The notes: a model not told the origin generated them from the letters alone. Shown: positions 27,054 to 38,694, counted from the stretch's first letter. The stretch: DNA of 64,000 nt from Helicobacter pylori (GCA_008032955.1 CP032046.1:620001-684000), one strand, 5' to 3'. Made by a program: numbers and translations.

Positions 27054-29610
27054 ATGAAAGATTTTTTAGAAGATTATAAAAAAAGCGTTTTAGAAAGAGA
27101 AAGTGAGGGTATTCCGCCACTCCCCTTAAGCGCTAAACAAGTAGAAGCTGTCGTTGAGATTTTGATGAAAGATCCCACAAACGCTGCTTTCGCTAAAGAA
27201 TTACTCATTCACAGAGTGAGCCCTGGGGTTGATGAGGGGGCGAAAGTGAAAGCGGAATTTTTAGCCAAATTGTCTCAAAAAAAACTAGAATGTGCACACA
27301 TTAGTGCTTTAGAAGCGACCACTCTTTTAGGCACGATGCTTGGGGGGTATAATGTAGAGCCTTTGATTATGGGCTTAGAAAGTCAAGACAAAAACATCGC
27401 TAAAGAGAGTGCAAAAGCGTTAAAAACCACTCTTTTAGTCTATGGATCGTTTGATAAAATCGCTGCAATGAGTAAAACTAACGCTCTGGCTAAAGAGGTG
27501 TTAGAGTCTTGGGCGAACGCCGAATGGTTTTTGAATAAAGAGCCTTTGAATGAATGCATTGAAGCGTGCGTGTTTAAGATTGATGGCGAAACCAATACCG
27601 ATGATTTAAGCCCAGCGAGCGATGCTTTCACACGAAGCGATATTCCTTTACACGCCAAAGCCATGCTAAAAAACAGGATTGAAAATTACGAACAACGCAT
27701 CAAAGCCATTAAAGCTAAAGGCGTTCCTGTAGCGTATGTGGGCGATGTGGTTGGCACAGGAAGCTCTAGAAAAAGCGCGACAAACTCTATCATGTGGTAT
27801 TTTGGTAAGGACATTCCTTTTGTGCCTAATAAAAGGAGTGGGGGCATTGTGATTGGGGGGGTGATCGCTCCGATTTTCTTTGCGACTTGTGAAGATAGCG
27901 GGGCGTTACCTATTGTGGCTGATGTTAAGGATTTAAAAGAGGGCGATAGGATTAAAATCTATCCTTATAAAGGCGAAATCACGCTGAACGATAAAGTGGT
28001 TAGCACTTTTAAATTAGAGCCTGAAACTTTATTAGATGAAGTTAGGGCTTCTGGGCGTATCCCTTTAATCATTGGCAGGGGTTTGACTAATAAAGCGCGT
28101 AAATTTTTAGGGCTAGGCGAATCGGAAGCGTTTAAAAAGCCAGCCGCTCCTAAAAGCGACGCTAAAGGCTACACTTTAGCCCAAAAAATTGTAGGCCATG
28201 CTTGTGGGGTAAAAGGGATCTTGCCTGGTGCTTATTGTGAGCCAAAGGTTACCACCGTGGGCAGTCAAGACACCACAGGGGCGATGACCAGAGATGAGGT
28301 TAAAGAATTAGCGAGTTTGAAATTTGATGCACCTTTTGTGTTGCAGAGTTTTTGCCATACCGCCGCTTACCCAAAACCTAGCGATGTGAGTTTACATGCA
28401 ACCTTGCCTAGCTTTATCACTCAAAGAGGCGGTGTGGCGTTGCATCCGGGCGATGGCGTGATCCATACATGGCTAAATCGCATGGGATTGCCTGACACTT
28501 TAGGCACAGGGGGGATAGCCACACCCGTTTTCCTTTAGGCATTAGTTTCCCGGCAGGGAGTGGGTTAGTCGCTTTTGCAGCGGTTACAGGCACGATGCCA
28601 TTGAACATGCCAGAATCCGTGTTGGTGCGTTTTAAAGGGGAAATGAATCCTGGGATCACCTTAAGGGATTTAGTGAATGCGATCCCTTATTATGCCATTA
28701 AAAAAGGGTTACTCACGGTGGAGAAAAAGGGTAAAATCAATGTCTTTAACGGGCGTATTTTAGAAATTGAAGGCTTGCCTGATATTAAAATGGAGCAGGC
28801 TTTTGAACTAAGCGATGCGAGCGCAGAAAGGAGCGCGGCAGCTTGCGTGGTGCGTTTGAATAAAGAGCCGATGATTGAATACTTGAAATCCAATATCAAG
28901 CTCATTGATGAGATGATTGCGAGCGGTTATGAAGATAAAGAGACTTTGAAAAAACGCCGAGATGCGATGCAAGCTTGGGTGGATAAGCCGGTGTTGTTAG
29001 AGCCAGATAGTAACGCCCAATACGCCGCTGTCATTGAAATTGATGTGGCAGAAATCACGGAGCCTATTTTGGCTTGCCCTAATGACCCTGATGATGTCGC
29101 TACTTTGAGCGAAGTTTTAGCGGATACGACCGGCAAAAGACCGCACGCTATTGATGAAGTGTTTATTGGCTCTTGCATGACGAATATCGGGCATTTCAGA
29201 GCCTTTGGTGAAATCGTTAAAAACGCCCCCCTAGTCAAGCGCGCCTTTGGGTAGTGCCACCCAGTAAAATGGACGAACAAGAGCTTATTAATGAGGGCTA
29301 TTATGCGATTTTTGGGGCTGCCGGGGCAAGGACTGAAGTCCCAGGCTGTAGCTTGTGCATGGGCAATCAAGCGAGGGTTAGGGATAATGCGGTCGTCTTT
29401 TCTACTTCCACGCGCAATTTTGATAATCGTATGGGCAGAGGGGCTAAAGTGTATTTAGGCAGCGCGGAGCTTGGGGCGGCGTGTGCTTTACTAGGGAGAA
29501 TCCCCACTAAAGAAGAATACATGAATTTAGTGAGCGAAAAGCTAGAAAGCCAAAAAGACAAGATCTATCGCTACATGAACTTTAATTTAATGGAGAATTT
29601 CAGGCTCTAG
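27054..29610 (+). pseudogene. acnB: Aconitate hydratase B with two frame breaks
   Basis: Three consecutive frames make one AcnB of about 850 residues. The start [11 protein letters not shown] (ATG 27054) follows AAAGGAG. The first break is at G6 (28509-28514): one more G restores [20 protein letters not shown], the active-site stretch. The second is at 29237-29245, where KRAFG is read instead of a family-like [13 protein letters not shown]; about four codons plus one base seem lost. Cluster cysteines appear in GSCMTNIGH and [13 protein letters not shown]. The enzyme interconverts citrate and isocitrate in the TCA cycle and can also bind mRNA. Not plausibly active as read. Confidence 0.88.
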
Positions 29611-29623
29611 TTTTGTTTTCATT

Positions 29624-29645
29624 AAAAGGGGCGATCCCTTTTATT
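29624..29645 (+). terminator. Rho-independent terminator after acnB
   Basis: AAAAGGG (29624-29630) and CCCTTTT (29636-29642) form a 7-bp stem with the five-base loop GCGAT, followed by ATTT. It lies 14 bases after the acnB stop. Confidence 0.65.
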
Positions 29646-29690
29646 TGACTATGGCTGAGTGTTGAGAGAGGATAAAAAAGGAGAGTGGCG

Positions 29691-29957
29691 ATGAAAAAAA
29701 TCGTTGTGAGTTGGTGTGCAGCATTGGCTTTTTTGAGTGCGGATCCAGTGCAAGCCGATAAAGCGATCAGTAATGCGGATTTGATTAAAGAAATAAGGGA
29801 TTTAAAAAAAGTCATCAGCGCGCAAAACACTGAGATCAACAATTTAAGAAAAGTGCAAGAAGTGTTGTCTGGGCAATTAGTGGATATGCGTAAGGATATA
29901 TTAAGCACTAGAGATTATTGCATTAGCTTAAGGCCTTATATCTATAATTGGCGCTAG
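29691..29957 (+). CDS. Small secreted coiled-coil protein
   Basis: 88 residues from the ATG at 29691, which lies 6 bases after AAGGAG; the in-frame GTG at 29685 abuts that site and is less likely. A signal peptide (KKIVVSWCAALAFLSADPVQA) is followed by a charged heptad region (LIKEIRDLKKVISAQNTEI) and an aromatic end (RPYIYNW). Probably periplasmic. No family recognised. Confidence 0.6.
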   Translation: MKKIVVSWCAALAFLSADPVQADKAISNADLIKEIRDLKKVISAQNTEINNLRKVQEVLSGQLVDMRKDILSTRDYCISLRPYIYNWR

Positions 29958-30177
29958 AGAATCATCAAAACATGAGAGCATGTGCCATTCAATGATGCAA
30001 TCCTTTAATGGTTGAAAAATTAAAGTTGGGGGGTTTGGTTCTCGCTCTATTTCCTTATAATTGGGATTTTACAGAGTTTGAGTGTTTAAAAGCACGTTTG
30101 ATCCCCACACGCCTTAAAAAAATCCTCTTGTTGGATTGTAGGGGTAAAATCAGTCTCTTTGTTAGGGTTAAATATTC

Positions 30178-30183
30178 TATAAT
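30178..30183 (+). promoter_or_regulatory. -10 element for the gene at 30221
   Basis: A perfect TATAAT about 38 bases before the ATG, in an otherwise quiet 260-base gap after the small secreted protein. Confidence 0.5.
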
Positions 30184-30220
30184 AAAATTTTAGGAAATTC
30201 AGTTTAAAAGATATTAAAAA

Positions 30221-31510
30221 ATGCTATACGCCTTAAGAAAAAGATTTTTCAAACGCCTTGCGCTGATTGTTTCCACTTTTTGTGCGATAAGTTTGAGCGC
30301 CAAAAGCTATCTGTTTTCCCCTTTGCCCCCAGCGCACCAGCAAATCATTAAGACAGAGCCTTGCTCTTTGGAATGCTTGAAAGACTTGATGCTGCAAAAT
30401 CAAATCTTTTCTTTTGTGTCTCAATACGATGACAATAACCAAGATGAGAGCCTTAAAACTTATTACAAGGACATCTTAAGCAAACTCAACCCCGTATCCA
30501 TCGCCTCTCAAACCCCAGCTAAAGAAAGCTATGAGCCTAAGATTGAATTAGCGGTTTTACTGCCTAAAAAGGTGGTGGGGCGTTATGCGATTTCGGTGAT
30601 GAACACCCTTTTAGCGTATTTGAACACCAGAAACAACGATTTTAATATCCAAGTCTTTGACAGCGATGAAGAGAGTCCTGAAAAATTAGAGCAAACCTAT
30701 AAAGAAATTGAAAAAGAAAAATTCCCTTTTGTGATAGCCTTATTGACTAAAGAGGGCGTGGAAAATTTGCTCCAAAACACCACCATTAGCACCCCTACTT
30801 ATGTGCCTACGGTGAATAGAGCGCAATTAGAAAATCATGCCGATCGTTCTTTAAGCGAGCGCTTGTATTTTGGGGGGATTGACTATAAAGAGCAATTAGG
30901 CATGCTCACGGCTTTCATTAGCCCTAATTCGCCCGTGATTGAATACGATGATGATGGCCTAATAGGCGAACGCTTGAGGCAAATCACGGAGTCTTTAAGT
31001 ATTGAAGTCAAACACCAAGAAAATATTTCTTACAAACAAGCCACCAGTTTTTCTAAAAATTTTAGAAAAAATGATGCGTTTTTTAAAAATTCTACCTTGA
31101 TTTTAAACACCCCTACCACTAAAAGCGGTCTAATCCTTTCTCAAATAGGGCTTTTAGCATACAAACCCCTTAAAATCCTTTCCACACAAATCAATTTCAA
31201 CCCCTCTTTACTCTTACTCACCCAGCCCAAAGACAGAAAAAATTTATTCATTGTCAATGCCTTGCAAAATAGCGATGAAACGCTTATAGAATACGCCTCC
31301 TTACTGGAGAGCGATTTAAGGCATGATTGGGTGAATTATTCCAGCGCGATAGGGTTAGAAGTGTTTTTAAACACGCTAGATCCGCATTTTAAAAAATCTT
31401 TTCAAGAGAGTTTAGAAGACAATCAAGTCCGTTACCACAATCAAATTTATCAGGCTTTAGGGTATTCTTTTGAGCCAATAAAAAATGGAAGCGAAACAAA
31501 AAAAGAATAA
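30221..31510 (+). CDS. Periplasmic-binding-protein-like protein of unknown function
   Basis: 429 residues. A basic, hydrophobic N-terminus (RFFKRLALIVSTFCAISLSA) is a signal peptide. The body alternates strands and helices in a type I periplasmic-binding pattern (IELAVLLPKKVVGRYAISVM, then FPFVIALLTKEGVENLL and TYVPTVNRAQL), somewhat like LppC/LpoA or branched-chain amino-acid binding proteins. A single Cys pair (CSLECL) lies near the N-terminus. The substrate or partner is unknown. It comes directly before the porin-like hofE. Confidence 0.62.
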   Translation: MLYALRKRFFKRLALIVSTFCAISLSAKSYLFSPLPPAHQQIIKTEPCSLECLKDLMLQNQIFSFVSQYDDNNQDESLKTYYKDILSKLNPVSIASQTPAKESYEPKIELAVLLPKKVVGRYAISVMNTLLAYLNTRNNDFNIQVFDSDEESPEKLEQTYKEIEKEKFPFVIALLTKEGVENLLQNTTISTPTYVPTVNRAQLENHADRSLSERLYFGGIDYKEQLGMLTAFISPNSPVIEYDDDGLIGERLRQITESLSIEVKHQENISYKQATSFSKNFRKNDAFFKNSTLILNTPTTKSGLILSQIGLLAYKPLKILSTQINFNPSLLLLTQPKDRKNLFIVNALQNSDETLIEYASLLESDLRHDWVNYSSAIGLEVFLNTLDPHFKKSFQESLEDNQVRYHNQIYQALGYSFEPIKNGSETKKE

Positions 31511-31603
31511 TATTTAGATAATTATTTGAATACTTTCATTTTTAATAGGTTTTTTAATAAAATTGGAATACGATACGAGCGAAAATTAAACAAAGGTTAT
31601 TCT

Positions 31604-32970
31604 GTGTTAAAATTTCAAAAATTACCTCTATTGTTTGTTTCCATTCTTTACAATCAAAGCCCTTTGTTGGCTTTTGATTATAAGTTTAGCGGGGTAGCGG
31701 AATCCGTTTCTAAAGTGGGGTTTAACCATTCCAAACTCAATTCCAAAGAAGGCATTTTCCCTACAGCCACTTTTGTAACCGCCACAATCAAGCTTCAAGT
31801 TGATTCCAATCTGCTCCCTAAAAACATTGAAAAACACAGCCTAAAAATAGGCGTTGGCGGGATTTTAGGAGCGCTCGCTTACGATTCCACAAAAGCGCTC
31901 ATAGACCAAGCCACGCATCAAATCTATGGCTCAGAACTTTTTTTCATGATGGGGCGTTGGTGGGGGTATTTAGGCAACGCTCCTTGGAAAGACTCTCGCA
32001 TAGAATCTGACGCTCACACTCGTAATTATGTGCTGTATAATTCCTATTTGTTTTATTCTTATGGCGATAAATTCCACTTAAAATTAGGGCGTTACCTCTC
32101 TAACATGGATTTTATGAGCGGTTATACAGAGGGTTTTGAAGTAGAATATAAAATCAAACCTAAGGTGGCGTTAAAATGGTTCAGCTCTTTTGGGAGGGCG
32201 TTGGCTGTGGGGCAATGGATTAGGGATTGGTATGCCCCTATTGTAACTGAAGATAACAGAAAAGATGTTAATGACGGCATCCATGCGGTGCAACTTTATT
32301 TTTCTAGCAAACATGTTCAAGCCACGCCCTTTTTTTATTTTTCACCTAAAACTTACGGAGCGCCCGGGATTAAAATCCATATTGATAGCAACCCAAAATT
32401 TAAAGGTTTAGGGTTACGATCTCAAACCCTTATCAATGTGATTTTCCCTGTTTATGCTAAAGATTTATACGATGTGTATTGGCGTAACTCTAAGATTGGC
32501 GAGTGGGGTGCATCGCTTTTAATCCACCAACGCTTTGACTACAACGAATTTAACTTTGGCTTTGGTTATTATCAAACTTTTGGCAACGCTAACGCAAGGA
32601 TTGGCTGGTATGGTAACCCGATCCCTTTTGATATAAGAAATAACAGCGTTTATGGTGGGTTTTTTAGTAACGCTATTACCGCAGACGCTGTTTCTGGATA
32701 TGTCTTTGGTGGGGGGGTGCATAAAGGGTTTTTATGGGGTATTTTAGGCAGATACACTTATGCCACCAGAGCGAGCGAAAGATCCATTAACTTGAACTTG
32801 GGTTATAAACGGCATTCTTTTTCAGCGTTGATGTGAATTTAGAATACTATGTGGTCAGCATGCACAACGGCTATAAATTAGACGATCTTATCGGCCCTTT
32901 CAACAAAGCCTTTAAGGCTGATGCGCAAGACAGGAGCAACCTTATAGCTAGCGTGAAGTTCTTTTTTTAA
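31604..32970 (+). pseudogene. hofE: HofE, Hof-family outer membrane protein, one frameshift near the end
   Basis: A GTG at 31604 behind AAAGG begins MLKFQKLPLLFVSILYNQSP, a signal peptide. An upstream extension to 31526 is less likely. The body is beta-strand rich with aromatic belts and the Hof pattern (SVSKVGFNHSKLNSKEGIFP). The frame ends early at 32836 because of a T5 run at 32817-32821; with T6 it reads FFSVDVNLEYYVVSMHNGY and ends in phenylalanines at 32970, as an outer-membrane beta barrel should. Hof proteins are heparin-binding or porin-like. Strongly similar in layout to hofF (38798). Confidence 0.83.
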
Positions 32971-32976
32971 ACCCTA

Positions 32977-33504
32977 TCAATTAGGCTTGGTAGAATTGAG
33001 CCATTGCTTTTGGAAATCAATGGATTTTCTCAATTCGGCTTCTAGTTGGGCTAAAACATCTTTTAAGGGCTTAACATCAATCAAATTATCTTGCTTGAAA
33101 GAATCTAGCTGTTTGTCAATTTGCAAAGCGGCATCTAGCGCGTCTTGGGGGAATACCGGATCGCCTAAAGCCTTTTTAATCGCTTCGCCGATTTCAATCG
33201 TTTCAGAGCCTTGATGATCTTTTAAGTTAGGATTATTTTCTTTATCCTTAGGCTTAGGCTCTAAAATCAAGCGCAAATGTTTGATTTTTTCATGCAAATC
33301 GTTAAGATCTTTTAAGTGATCGGTATTGCGCCCCCTATCAACCGCTTTTTCTAAAAGCTTATCGCTCAGGCTTACCAACTGATCGCTTAATTTAATGCTG
33401 TTAGCTTGAGCTTCTGTCACTTCATCAATATCAATCGCTGCTAAAGCGCTCACAAAATAAAAGGGCAACGCCCACCTTCTAAAACGAGAGAAAAACTTCT
33501 GCAT
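32977..33504 (-). CDS. Secreted helical protein of unknown function
   Basis: 175 residues: a basic start and hydrophobic segment (RWALPFYFVSALAAIDIDE) suggest a signal peptide, then an all-helical, Lys/Asp-rich region with coiled-coil heptads (SDQLVSLSDKLLEKAVDRGR, then LKDVLAQLEAELRKSID). No cysteines remain after the signal. It is convergent with hofE. No family recognised. Confidence 0.6.
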   Translation of the reverse strand: MQKFFSRFRRWALPFYFVSALAAIDIDEVTEAQANSIKLSDQLVSLSDKLLEKAVDRGRNTDHLKDLNDLHEKIKHLRLILEPKPKDKENNPNLKDHQGSETIEIGEAIKKALGDPVFPQDALDAALQIDKQLDSFKQDNLIDVKPLKDVLAQLEAELRKSIDFQKQWLNSTKPN

Positions 33505-33545
33505 TTACCTTCCTTAAATACGCTTAAAAATGATACTTTTTAATA

Positions 33546-33931
33546 TGGTGGAGCTGTGGGGAATCGAACCCCAGTCCAAAAATCTTGCCCTAAACACAAA
33601 CTTCTACAATGCTTAGAAAATTGGTTGGTTTTTTAGCCTTAAAACTAACTCTGGTCCAACTTTCTAAAACCTTGAGGTAGTTTCAAGAGTTCTTGTTTCT
33701 TAGTTTAAAAGGCGAACCACCTTTTAAAAGCGTCTAGCTTAAGGTTATGGAGTGATTAAAACGCTAGAAATTCTAATCAGTCCAGCTCCAAAAGGAGATT
33801 AACTCACGCAACTTTAGCGTAAGCTGGAGCGTAATCTGTGTTGTTTACAGTTATTTTTGTTGCTGTTTTACAAGCAGCACTTGGCATGCTGTCTGTGCGA
33901 CAAGAAATCTGTCGAAATCCAAGTCAGCCCC
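33546..33931 (-). ncRNA. ssrA: tmRNA (transfer-messenger RNA)
   Basis: The minus strand begins GGGGCTGACTTGGATTTCGA at 33931 and ends in CAGCTCCACCA at 33546, so GGGGCTG pairs with CAGCTCC to form the acceptor stem. A T-arm with GGGGATTCGAACCCC-like sequence lies near the 3' end. The length is 386 bases, as known for H. pylori. A tag reading frame (33804-33848) encodes VNNTDYAPAYAKVA followed by TGA. tmRNA with SmpB rescues stalled ribosomes and marks incomplete proteins for proteolysis, partly by ClpP. A -10-like TAAAAT lies near 33953-33958. Confidence 0.96.
33804..33848 (-). other. tmRNA tag reading frame
   Basis: Fifteen codons from GTA (33846-33848) to TGA (33804-33806): V N N T D Y A P A Y A K V A. 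The published H. pylori tag, as I recall it, ends AKAA, so the third codon from the end may be changed (GTT for Ala). Confidence 0.85.
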
Positions 33932-33996
33932 ATAATTTTAAAAGCTTGTCTATTTTAGCCAACTTTTGCTAACAAAATGCAATGAGTATTCAAAAA

Positions 33997-34551
33997 TCAT
34001 TGGCGCACAATATCAATGTTTTCATCTTTAGGCTTAAAAACAAAGGTTTCATTAGCAATGGTGGGGTTAATTTCTGTTTGAGAAAAAGTGATCGTAACAA
34101 GATTGTTCATTCCATCTTTAAAATCCAATGAAAAAGGCTTGCCGTCTTTGAAGATCAAACGATAAGTGGTTTTGTTGATAGTCGTTTTAAAAGAGCCGTC
34201 ATCTTGCTTTTTTAAGCGCTTGAGAATGGTGAAAAAATCCGTCTTGTCTTTTAAGGGCGTGATAGTCGCTTGAAACAAATTAGGCTCATAAATCACCACT
34301 TCTTTATCGTTCATGTAAATTTCTTTTTTTAAAGGCTTTTCATAAACCCATAAAGCCCAATTGGGGGCTTTAGCCTTTAAAACCCCGTAATAAACTAAAG
34401 GCTTTTCATTTTTTAAAACCTGCTTGAAATTCGCGCTAAAACTTTGCAAATGCTGCAAAACCTCTTCTTCTTTAGAAAGCGTTGAAGGATTTTTAGCGTA
34501 AGCAACGCTCATAAAAATCAAAACCATTAAAATCTTTAAAAAAGCTTTCAT
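33997..34551 (-). CDS. lolA: LolA, outer-membrane lipoprotein carrier
   Basis: About 184 residues from the ATG at 34551, which is preceded by AAGG and begins with a signal peptide (MKAFLKILMVLIFMSVAYA). A longer frame to 34578 exists but hides the site. The mature part has the LolA half-barrel pattern (LQSFSANFKQVL, then PNWALWVYEKPLKKEIYMND and ITFSQTEINPTIANETF). LolA carries lipoproteins from the LolCE complex through the periplasm. The ABC permease at 37286 is a likely partner. Confidence 0.87.
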   Translation of the reverse strand: MKAFLKILMVLIFMSVAYAKNPSTLSKEEEVLQHLQSFSANFKQVLKNEKPLVYYGVLKAKAPNWALWVYEKPLKKEIYMNDKEVVIYEPNLFQATITPLKDKTDFFTILKRLKKQDDGSFKTTINKTTYRLIFKDGKPFSLDFKDGMNNLVTITFSQTEINPTIANETFVFKPKDENIDIVRQ

Positions 34552-34698
34552 TATCCAAACCTTAAAACAATCTCTCATCTTTAATAAAACCCTTTATTTT
34601 ACATGACTTTTATTTTATCCATGCTAAAATGGGATTAAAAACTGACGCTTTAATAAAATAAATAAGATTAAAGCACTCTTAATAAGGTTATTACTACT

Positions 34699-37296
34699 AT
34701 GATAAAAGCAATAATTGGAAAAATCATTGGCACCAGAAACGATCGCTGGATCAAACAATACAAAAAAAAAGTCCTAGCCATCAACGCCTTAGAGCCTACT
34801 TATGAAAAAATGAGCGATGATGAGCTGCAAAACGCTTTTGAAGAATTAAAAAAACGCGTGCGATCCACAGAAAAAGATTTGCAAGAAAAAACCCTTTTAG
34901 AAGTCCTACCAGAAAGTTTTGCAATCACCAGAGAAGCGAGCAAAAGGATCTTAAAGATGCGCCATTTTGATGTGCAACTCATTGGGGGCATGGTCTTAAA
35001 CGATGGCAAAATCGCTGAAATGAAAACCGGCGAGGGTAAGACTTTAGTCGCTACTTTAGCGGTGGCTTTGAACGCTTTAAAGGGCGAGAGCGTGTATGTA
35101 ATAACCGTTAATGATTACCTAGCCCATAGGGATTCTAAAGAAATGGAGCCGTTGTATCATTTCTTAGGTTATAGCGTAGGCACGATCACTGCGAGCGTGC
35201 GAGACGATGATGAACGCTTGGAAATTTATTCTAAAGACATTGTTTATGGCACTAATAATGAATTTGGCTTTGATTATCTAAGGGATAACATGAAATATTC
35301 TTTAGAGCATAAGGTGCAAAAATCCCATGCATTCGCTATTGTTGATGAAGTGGATTCCATTTTGATTGATGAAGCCAGAACCCCTTTAATCATTTCAGGG
35401 CCTGTGGATAGGCGCATGGAAAATTACAACAAGGCTGATGAAGTCGCTAAAAGCATGCAAGTGGAAGTGGATTTCACCATAGATGAAAAAAACCGCGCGA
35501 TTTTAATCACTGAAGAGGGGATTAAAAAAGCCGAAAACCTCTTTGGCGTGGATAATTTATACAAGATTGAAAACGCCGCCTTATCGCACCATTTAGACCA
35601 GGCTTTGAAAGCGAATTACCTCTTTTTTATTGATAAAGATTATATTGTAGCCAATAATGAAGTGGTGATTGTGGATGAATTTACCGGCCGCTTATCTGAG
35701 GGGAGGCGCTTTAGTGAGGGCTTGCATCAGGCTTTAGAGGCTAAAGAGGGCGTGAGCATTAAAGAAGAGAGCCAAACCTTAGCCGATATTACTTTCCAAA
35801 ATTATTTCAGGATGTTTTCTAAACTCGCTGGCATGACAGGCACGGCTCAAACCGAAGCCACAGAATTTTTAGAAATCTATAATTTAGAAGTGGTGTCTAT
35901 CCCTACTAATTTAGCGATCAAGCGCAAAGATTTGAACGATTTGATCTATAAGAGTGAAAAAGAAAAATTTGATGCCGTGATTCTTAAGATTAAAGAATTG
36001 CACGATAAGGGACAGCCGGTTTTAGTCGGCACGGCCAGCATTGAAAAGAGTGAAACCTTGCACGCTTTACTCAAAAAAGAACGCATCCCTCACACCGTTT
36101 TAAACGCCAAGCAACACACCAAAGAAGCTGAAATCATCAAAGACGCCGGGCTTAAAGGGGCGGTTACGATTGCGACTAACATGGCAGGCAGGGGCGTTGA
36201 TATTAAACTCACTGATGAAATTAAAGAACTTGGGGGGCTGTATATCATTGGCACTGAAAGGCATGAGAGCCGCAGGATTGACAACCAATTAAGGGGGCGA
36301 AGCGGGCGCCAAGGCGATCCGGGAACAAGCCAATTTTATTTGAGTTTAGAAGACAATCTGTTACGCATTTTTGGGAGCGATAGGATTAAGGGGGTGATGG
36401 AAAAATTAGGGCTTAAAGACGGCGAACACATTGAATCAAAGCTTGTTACAAGAGCGGTGGAAAACGCGCAAAAAAAAGTGGAGAACTTGCATTTTGAAAG
36501 CCGTAAGCATTTGTTGGAATACGATGATGTCGCTAATGAGCAACGAAAAAGCGTGTATAAATTTAGAGATGAATTATTAGATGTCAATTACGATATTAGC
36601 GCTAAAATCGCTGAAAACAGAGAATACGCGCTCAATCAAATCTTTTCTAAACTCAAAGCCTTTGACCATCAAAACCTGTCTGAAGAGGAACTTTTAAGGC
36701 TTAAAAACATCTTAAAAGAAGATTTTAACGCTCATGTTAGATTAGAAGATTTAAAAAAAGCCTCCCCTATTGAAAATTTTGTCGCTGAAAAATTAAAAAG
36801 CGATTATGAAAACAAAATGAAAGTTTTGGATAGCGAACAAAGAAGCCGGATTGAGCGCATCGTGTATTTGCAGATTTTAGACAACGCATGGCGAGAGCAC
36901 CTTTACACGATGGATAATCTCAAAACCGGTATTAATTTAAGAGGTTATAACCAAAAAGACCCTCTTGTAGAATACAAAAAAGAGAGTTACAACCTTTTCT
37001 TAGAACTCATTGAAGACATTAAAATAGAAGCGATCAAAACCTTTTCTAAGATCCAGTTTGAAAATGAGCAAGATTCTAGCGATGCGGAGCGTTATTTGGA
37101 TAATTTTAGCGAAGAAAGAGAGCATGAGAGCGTAACTTACCGCCATGAAGAAGCCTTAGATGAAGATTTGAATGTGGCCATGAAAGCTTTCGCTAAAACC
37201 CCTAAAAGAAACGAGCCTTGCCCTTGTGGGAGCGGCAAAAAATATAAAGATTGTTGCGCTAAAAGCGGGCCTAAAAAGGGCTTATTTGCCAAATAG
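34699..37296 (+). CDS. secA: SecA, preprotein translocase ATPase
   Basis: 865 residues. Walker A reads [12 protein letters not shown] and the DEAD-type Walker B reads [15 protein letters not shown]. The second ATPase half has [20 protein letters not shown]. The C-terminal zinc and SecB-type motif [13 protein letters not shown] is intact. SecA drives unfolded proteins through SecYEG. The length matches other epsilonproteobacteria. The downstream permease start lies inside its last codons. Confidence 0.97.
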   Translation: MIKAIIGKIIGTRNDRWIKQYKKKVLAINALEPTYEKMSDDELQNAFEELKKRVRSTEKDLQEKTLLEVLPESFAITREASKRILKMRHFDVQLIGGMVLNDGKIAEMKTGEGKTLVATLAVALNALKGESVYVITVNDYLAHRDSKEMEPLYHFLGYSVGTITASVRDDDERLEIYSKDIVYGTNNEFGFDYLRDNMKYSLEHKVQKSHAFAIVDEVDSILIDEARTPLIISGPVDRRMENYNKADEVAKSMQVEVDFTIDEKNRAILITEEGIKKAENLFGVDNLYKIENAALSHHLDQALKANYLFFIDKDYIVANNEVVIVDEFTGRLSEGRRFSEGLHQALEAKEGVSIKEESQTLADITFQNYFRMFSKLAGMTGTAQTEATEFLEIYNLEVVSIPTNLAIKRKDLNDLIYKSEKEKFDAVILKIKELHDKGQPVLVGTASIEKSETLHALLKKERIPHTVLNAKQHTKEAEIIKDAGLKGAVTIATNMAGRGVDIKLTDEIKELGGLYIIGTERHESRRIDNQLRGRSGRQGDPGTSQFYLSLEDNLLRIFGSDRIKGVMEKLGLKDGEHIESKLVTRAVENAQKKVENLHFESRKHLLEYDDVANEQRKSVYKFRDELLDVNYDISAKIAENREYALNQIFSKLKAFDHQNLSEEELLRLKNILKEDFNAHVRLEDLKKASPIENFVAEKLKSDYENKMKVLDSEQRSRIERIVYLQILDNAWREHLYTMDNLKTGINLRGYNQKDPLVEYKKESYNLFLELIEDIKIEAIKTFSKIQFENEQDSSDAERYLDNFSEEREHESVTYRHEEALDEDLNVAMKAFAKTPKRNEPCPCGSGKKYKDCCAKSGPKKGLFAK

Positions 37297-38518
37297 ATCC
37301 TTAATCTTTTTCCTTATCAAGCGTTATTTGCGTTTTGATAAAAGCCAGCCTTTTATTAGTATCACTGCTTTGTTAGCTTTTTTTGGCGTGGCGGTTGGCG
37401 TGATGGTTTTAATTGTGGCTATGGCGATCATGAACGGCATGAGTAAGGAATTTGAAAAAAAGCTTTTTGTGATGAACTACCCCTTAACGCTCTATACCAC
37501 AAGCCCTTATGGGATCAGCGAAGAAGTGGTTCAAGCTTTGGAAAAAAAGTTCCCCAATTTGCTTTTTAGCCCCTATTTGCAAACCCAAAGCCTGATTAAA
37601 AGCGCGCATTCCATGAATGGTGGCGTGGTGTTTGGGGTTGATTTTTCTAAAGAAAGGCGCATCAATGAAGTTTTAAACGACGCTTTAAAAAACATTAATG
37701 AAAACGATCTCTTCAAAAACCCTTTTAATTTGATCGTGGGGAAAAGCTTGAGATACAGCTTGAATTTAGATCTCAATCAAAAAGCCGATTTGTTTTTCAC
37801 CGAGTTAGAGCCAACCGGTCTCACGCTCTCCCCTATCATGAAACGCTTTACTATCAAAGGCGATTTTGATTCAGGGCTAAAATCCTATGACATGAGCTAC
37901 ATGTATGCTAGCCTTCAAACTATAAGCGCGATCAGGAGGTTACCTTTAGGGCTTTATGATGGGGTGCATGTCTATTCTAAAACGCCCATGAAGGATATTG
38001 AAAATTTACGCAACGCTTTAAAAACCATCAACCACCATGGCATAGGCATTGAAGGGTGGTGGCAACAAAACGGGAATTTTTTCTCGGCTATGGAATTAGA
38101 AAAAAGAGCGTTATTCATTGTGCTCATGCTCATTATCTTAATGGCGTCTTTGAATATCATCAGCTCGCTTTTAATGGTGGTGATGAACAGGCGTAAAGAA
38201 ATCGCCCTACTCTTTAGCATGGGGAGCAGTCAAAAAGAAATCCAAAAAACCTTTTTTTATTTGGGTAATATCATTGGTTTAGGCGGTGTGGCGCTTGGGG
38301 TGGTTTTAGCGTTTATAAGCATGTATCTTTTAAGCGTGTTCCCTATCATCTCGCTCCCAACAGATGTCTATGGCATCAATACTTTGCCTTTAGATTTGTC
38401 TTTAATGGATTTTACGCTCACTCTCATAGGCTCTGTGATTATCGTAGCCCTTTCTTCTTATTACCCGTCTAAAAAAGCTTCTACTATTGACGCTTTAAGC
38501 GTGTTAAGGAATGAATAA
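37286..38518 (+). CDS. LolC/LolE-type lipoprotein-releasing ABC permease
   Basis: About 410 residues. The first membrane segment is [20 protein letters not shown], preceded by the LolCE-type [18 protein letters not shown] large periplasmic loop follows, then three helices with the MacB/FtsX-type [19 protein letters not shown]. It probably extracts lipoproteins from the inner membrane for LolA. The frame is open from 37226 within secA, but TTG at 37286, nine bases behind AAAAGGG, gives the correct N-terminus. It overlaps the secA stop by 11 bases. Confidence 0.8.
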   Translation: MPNRSLIFFLIKRYLRFDKSQPFISITALLAFFGVAVGVMVLIVAMAIMNGMSKEFEKKLFVMNYPLTLYTTSPYGISEEVVQALEKKFPNLLFSPYLQTQSLIKSAHSMNGGVVFGVDFSKERRINEVLNDALKNINENDLFKNPFNLIVGKSLRYSLNLDLNQKADLFFTELEPTGLTLSPIMKRFTIKGDFDSGLKSYDMSYMYASLQTISAIRRLPLGLYDGVHVYSKTPMKDIENLRNALKTINHHGIGIEGWWQQNGNFFSAMELEKRALFIVLMLIILMASLNIISSLLMVVMNRRKEIALLFSMGSSQKEIQKTFFYLGNIIGLGGVALGVVLAFISMYLLSVFPIISLPTDVYGINTLPLDLSLMDFTLTLIGSVIIVALSSYYPSKKASTIDALSVLRNE

Positions 38519-38694
38519 ATTAAAAAATTAAATAATATTGAGATGAAATAAGGCTTTGAGTGTCTGTATTTGACTAACAAAGAAAAATTTTATTCTCAAA
38601 ATTAAAAAAAACCATAATATTATGCTAGTATTAACGCACGACTTAGTTAAGAATTAACTTTGCAAGTCGGACTTCGTAGCAAAAAGGACGGAAG

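Noticed and set aside
30008-30193. 61-residue open frame between the small secreted protein and the gene at 30221
   Set aside because: No ribosome binding site before the ATG, no recognisable domain, and it overlaps the -10 of the downstream gene.
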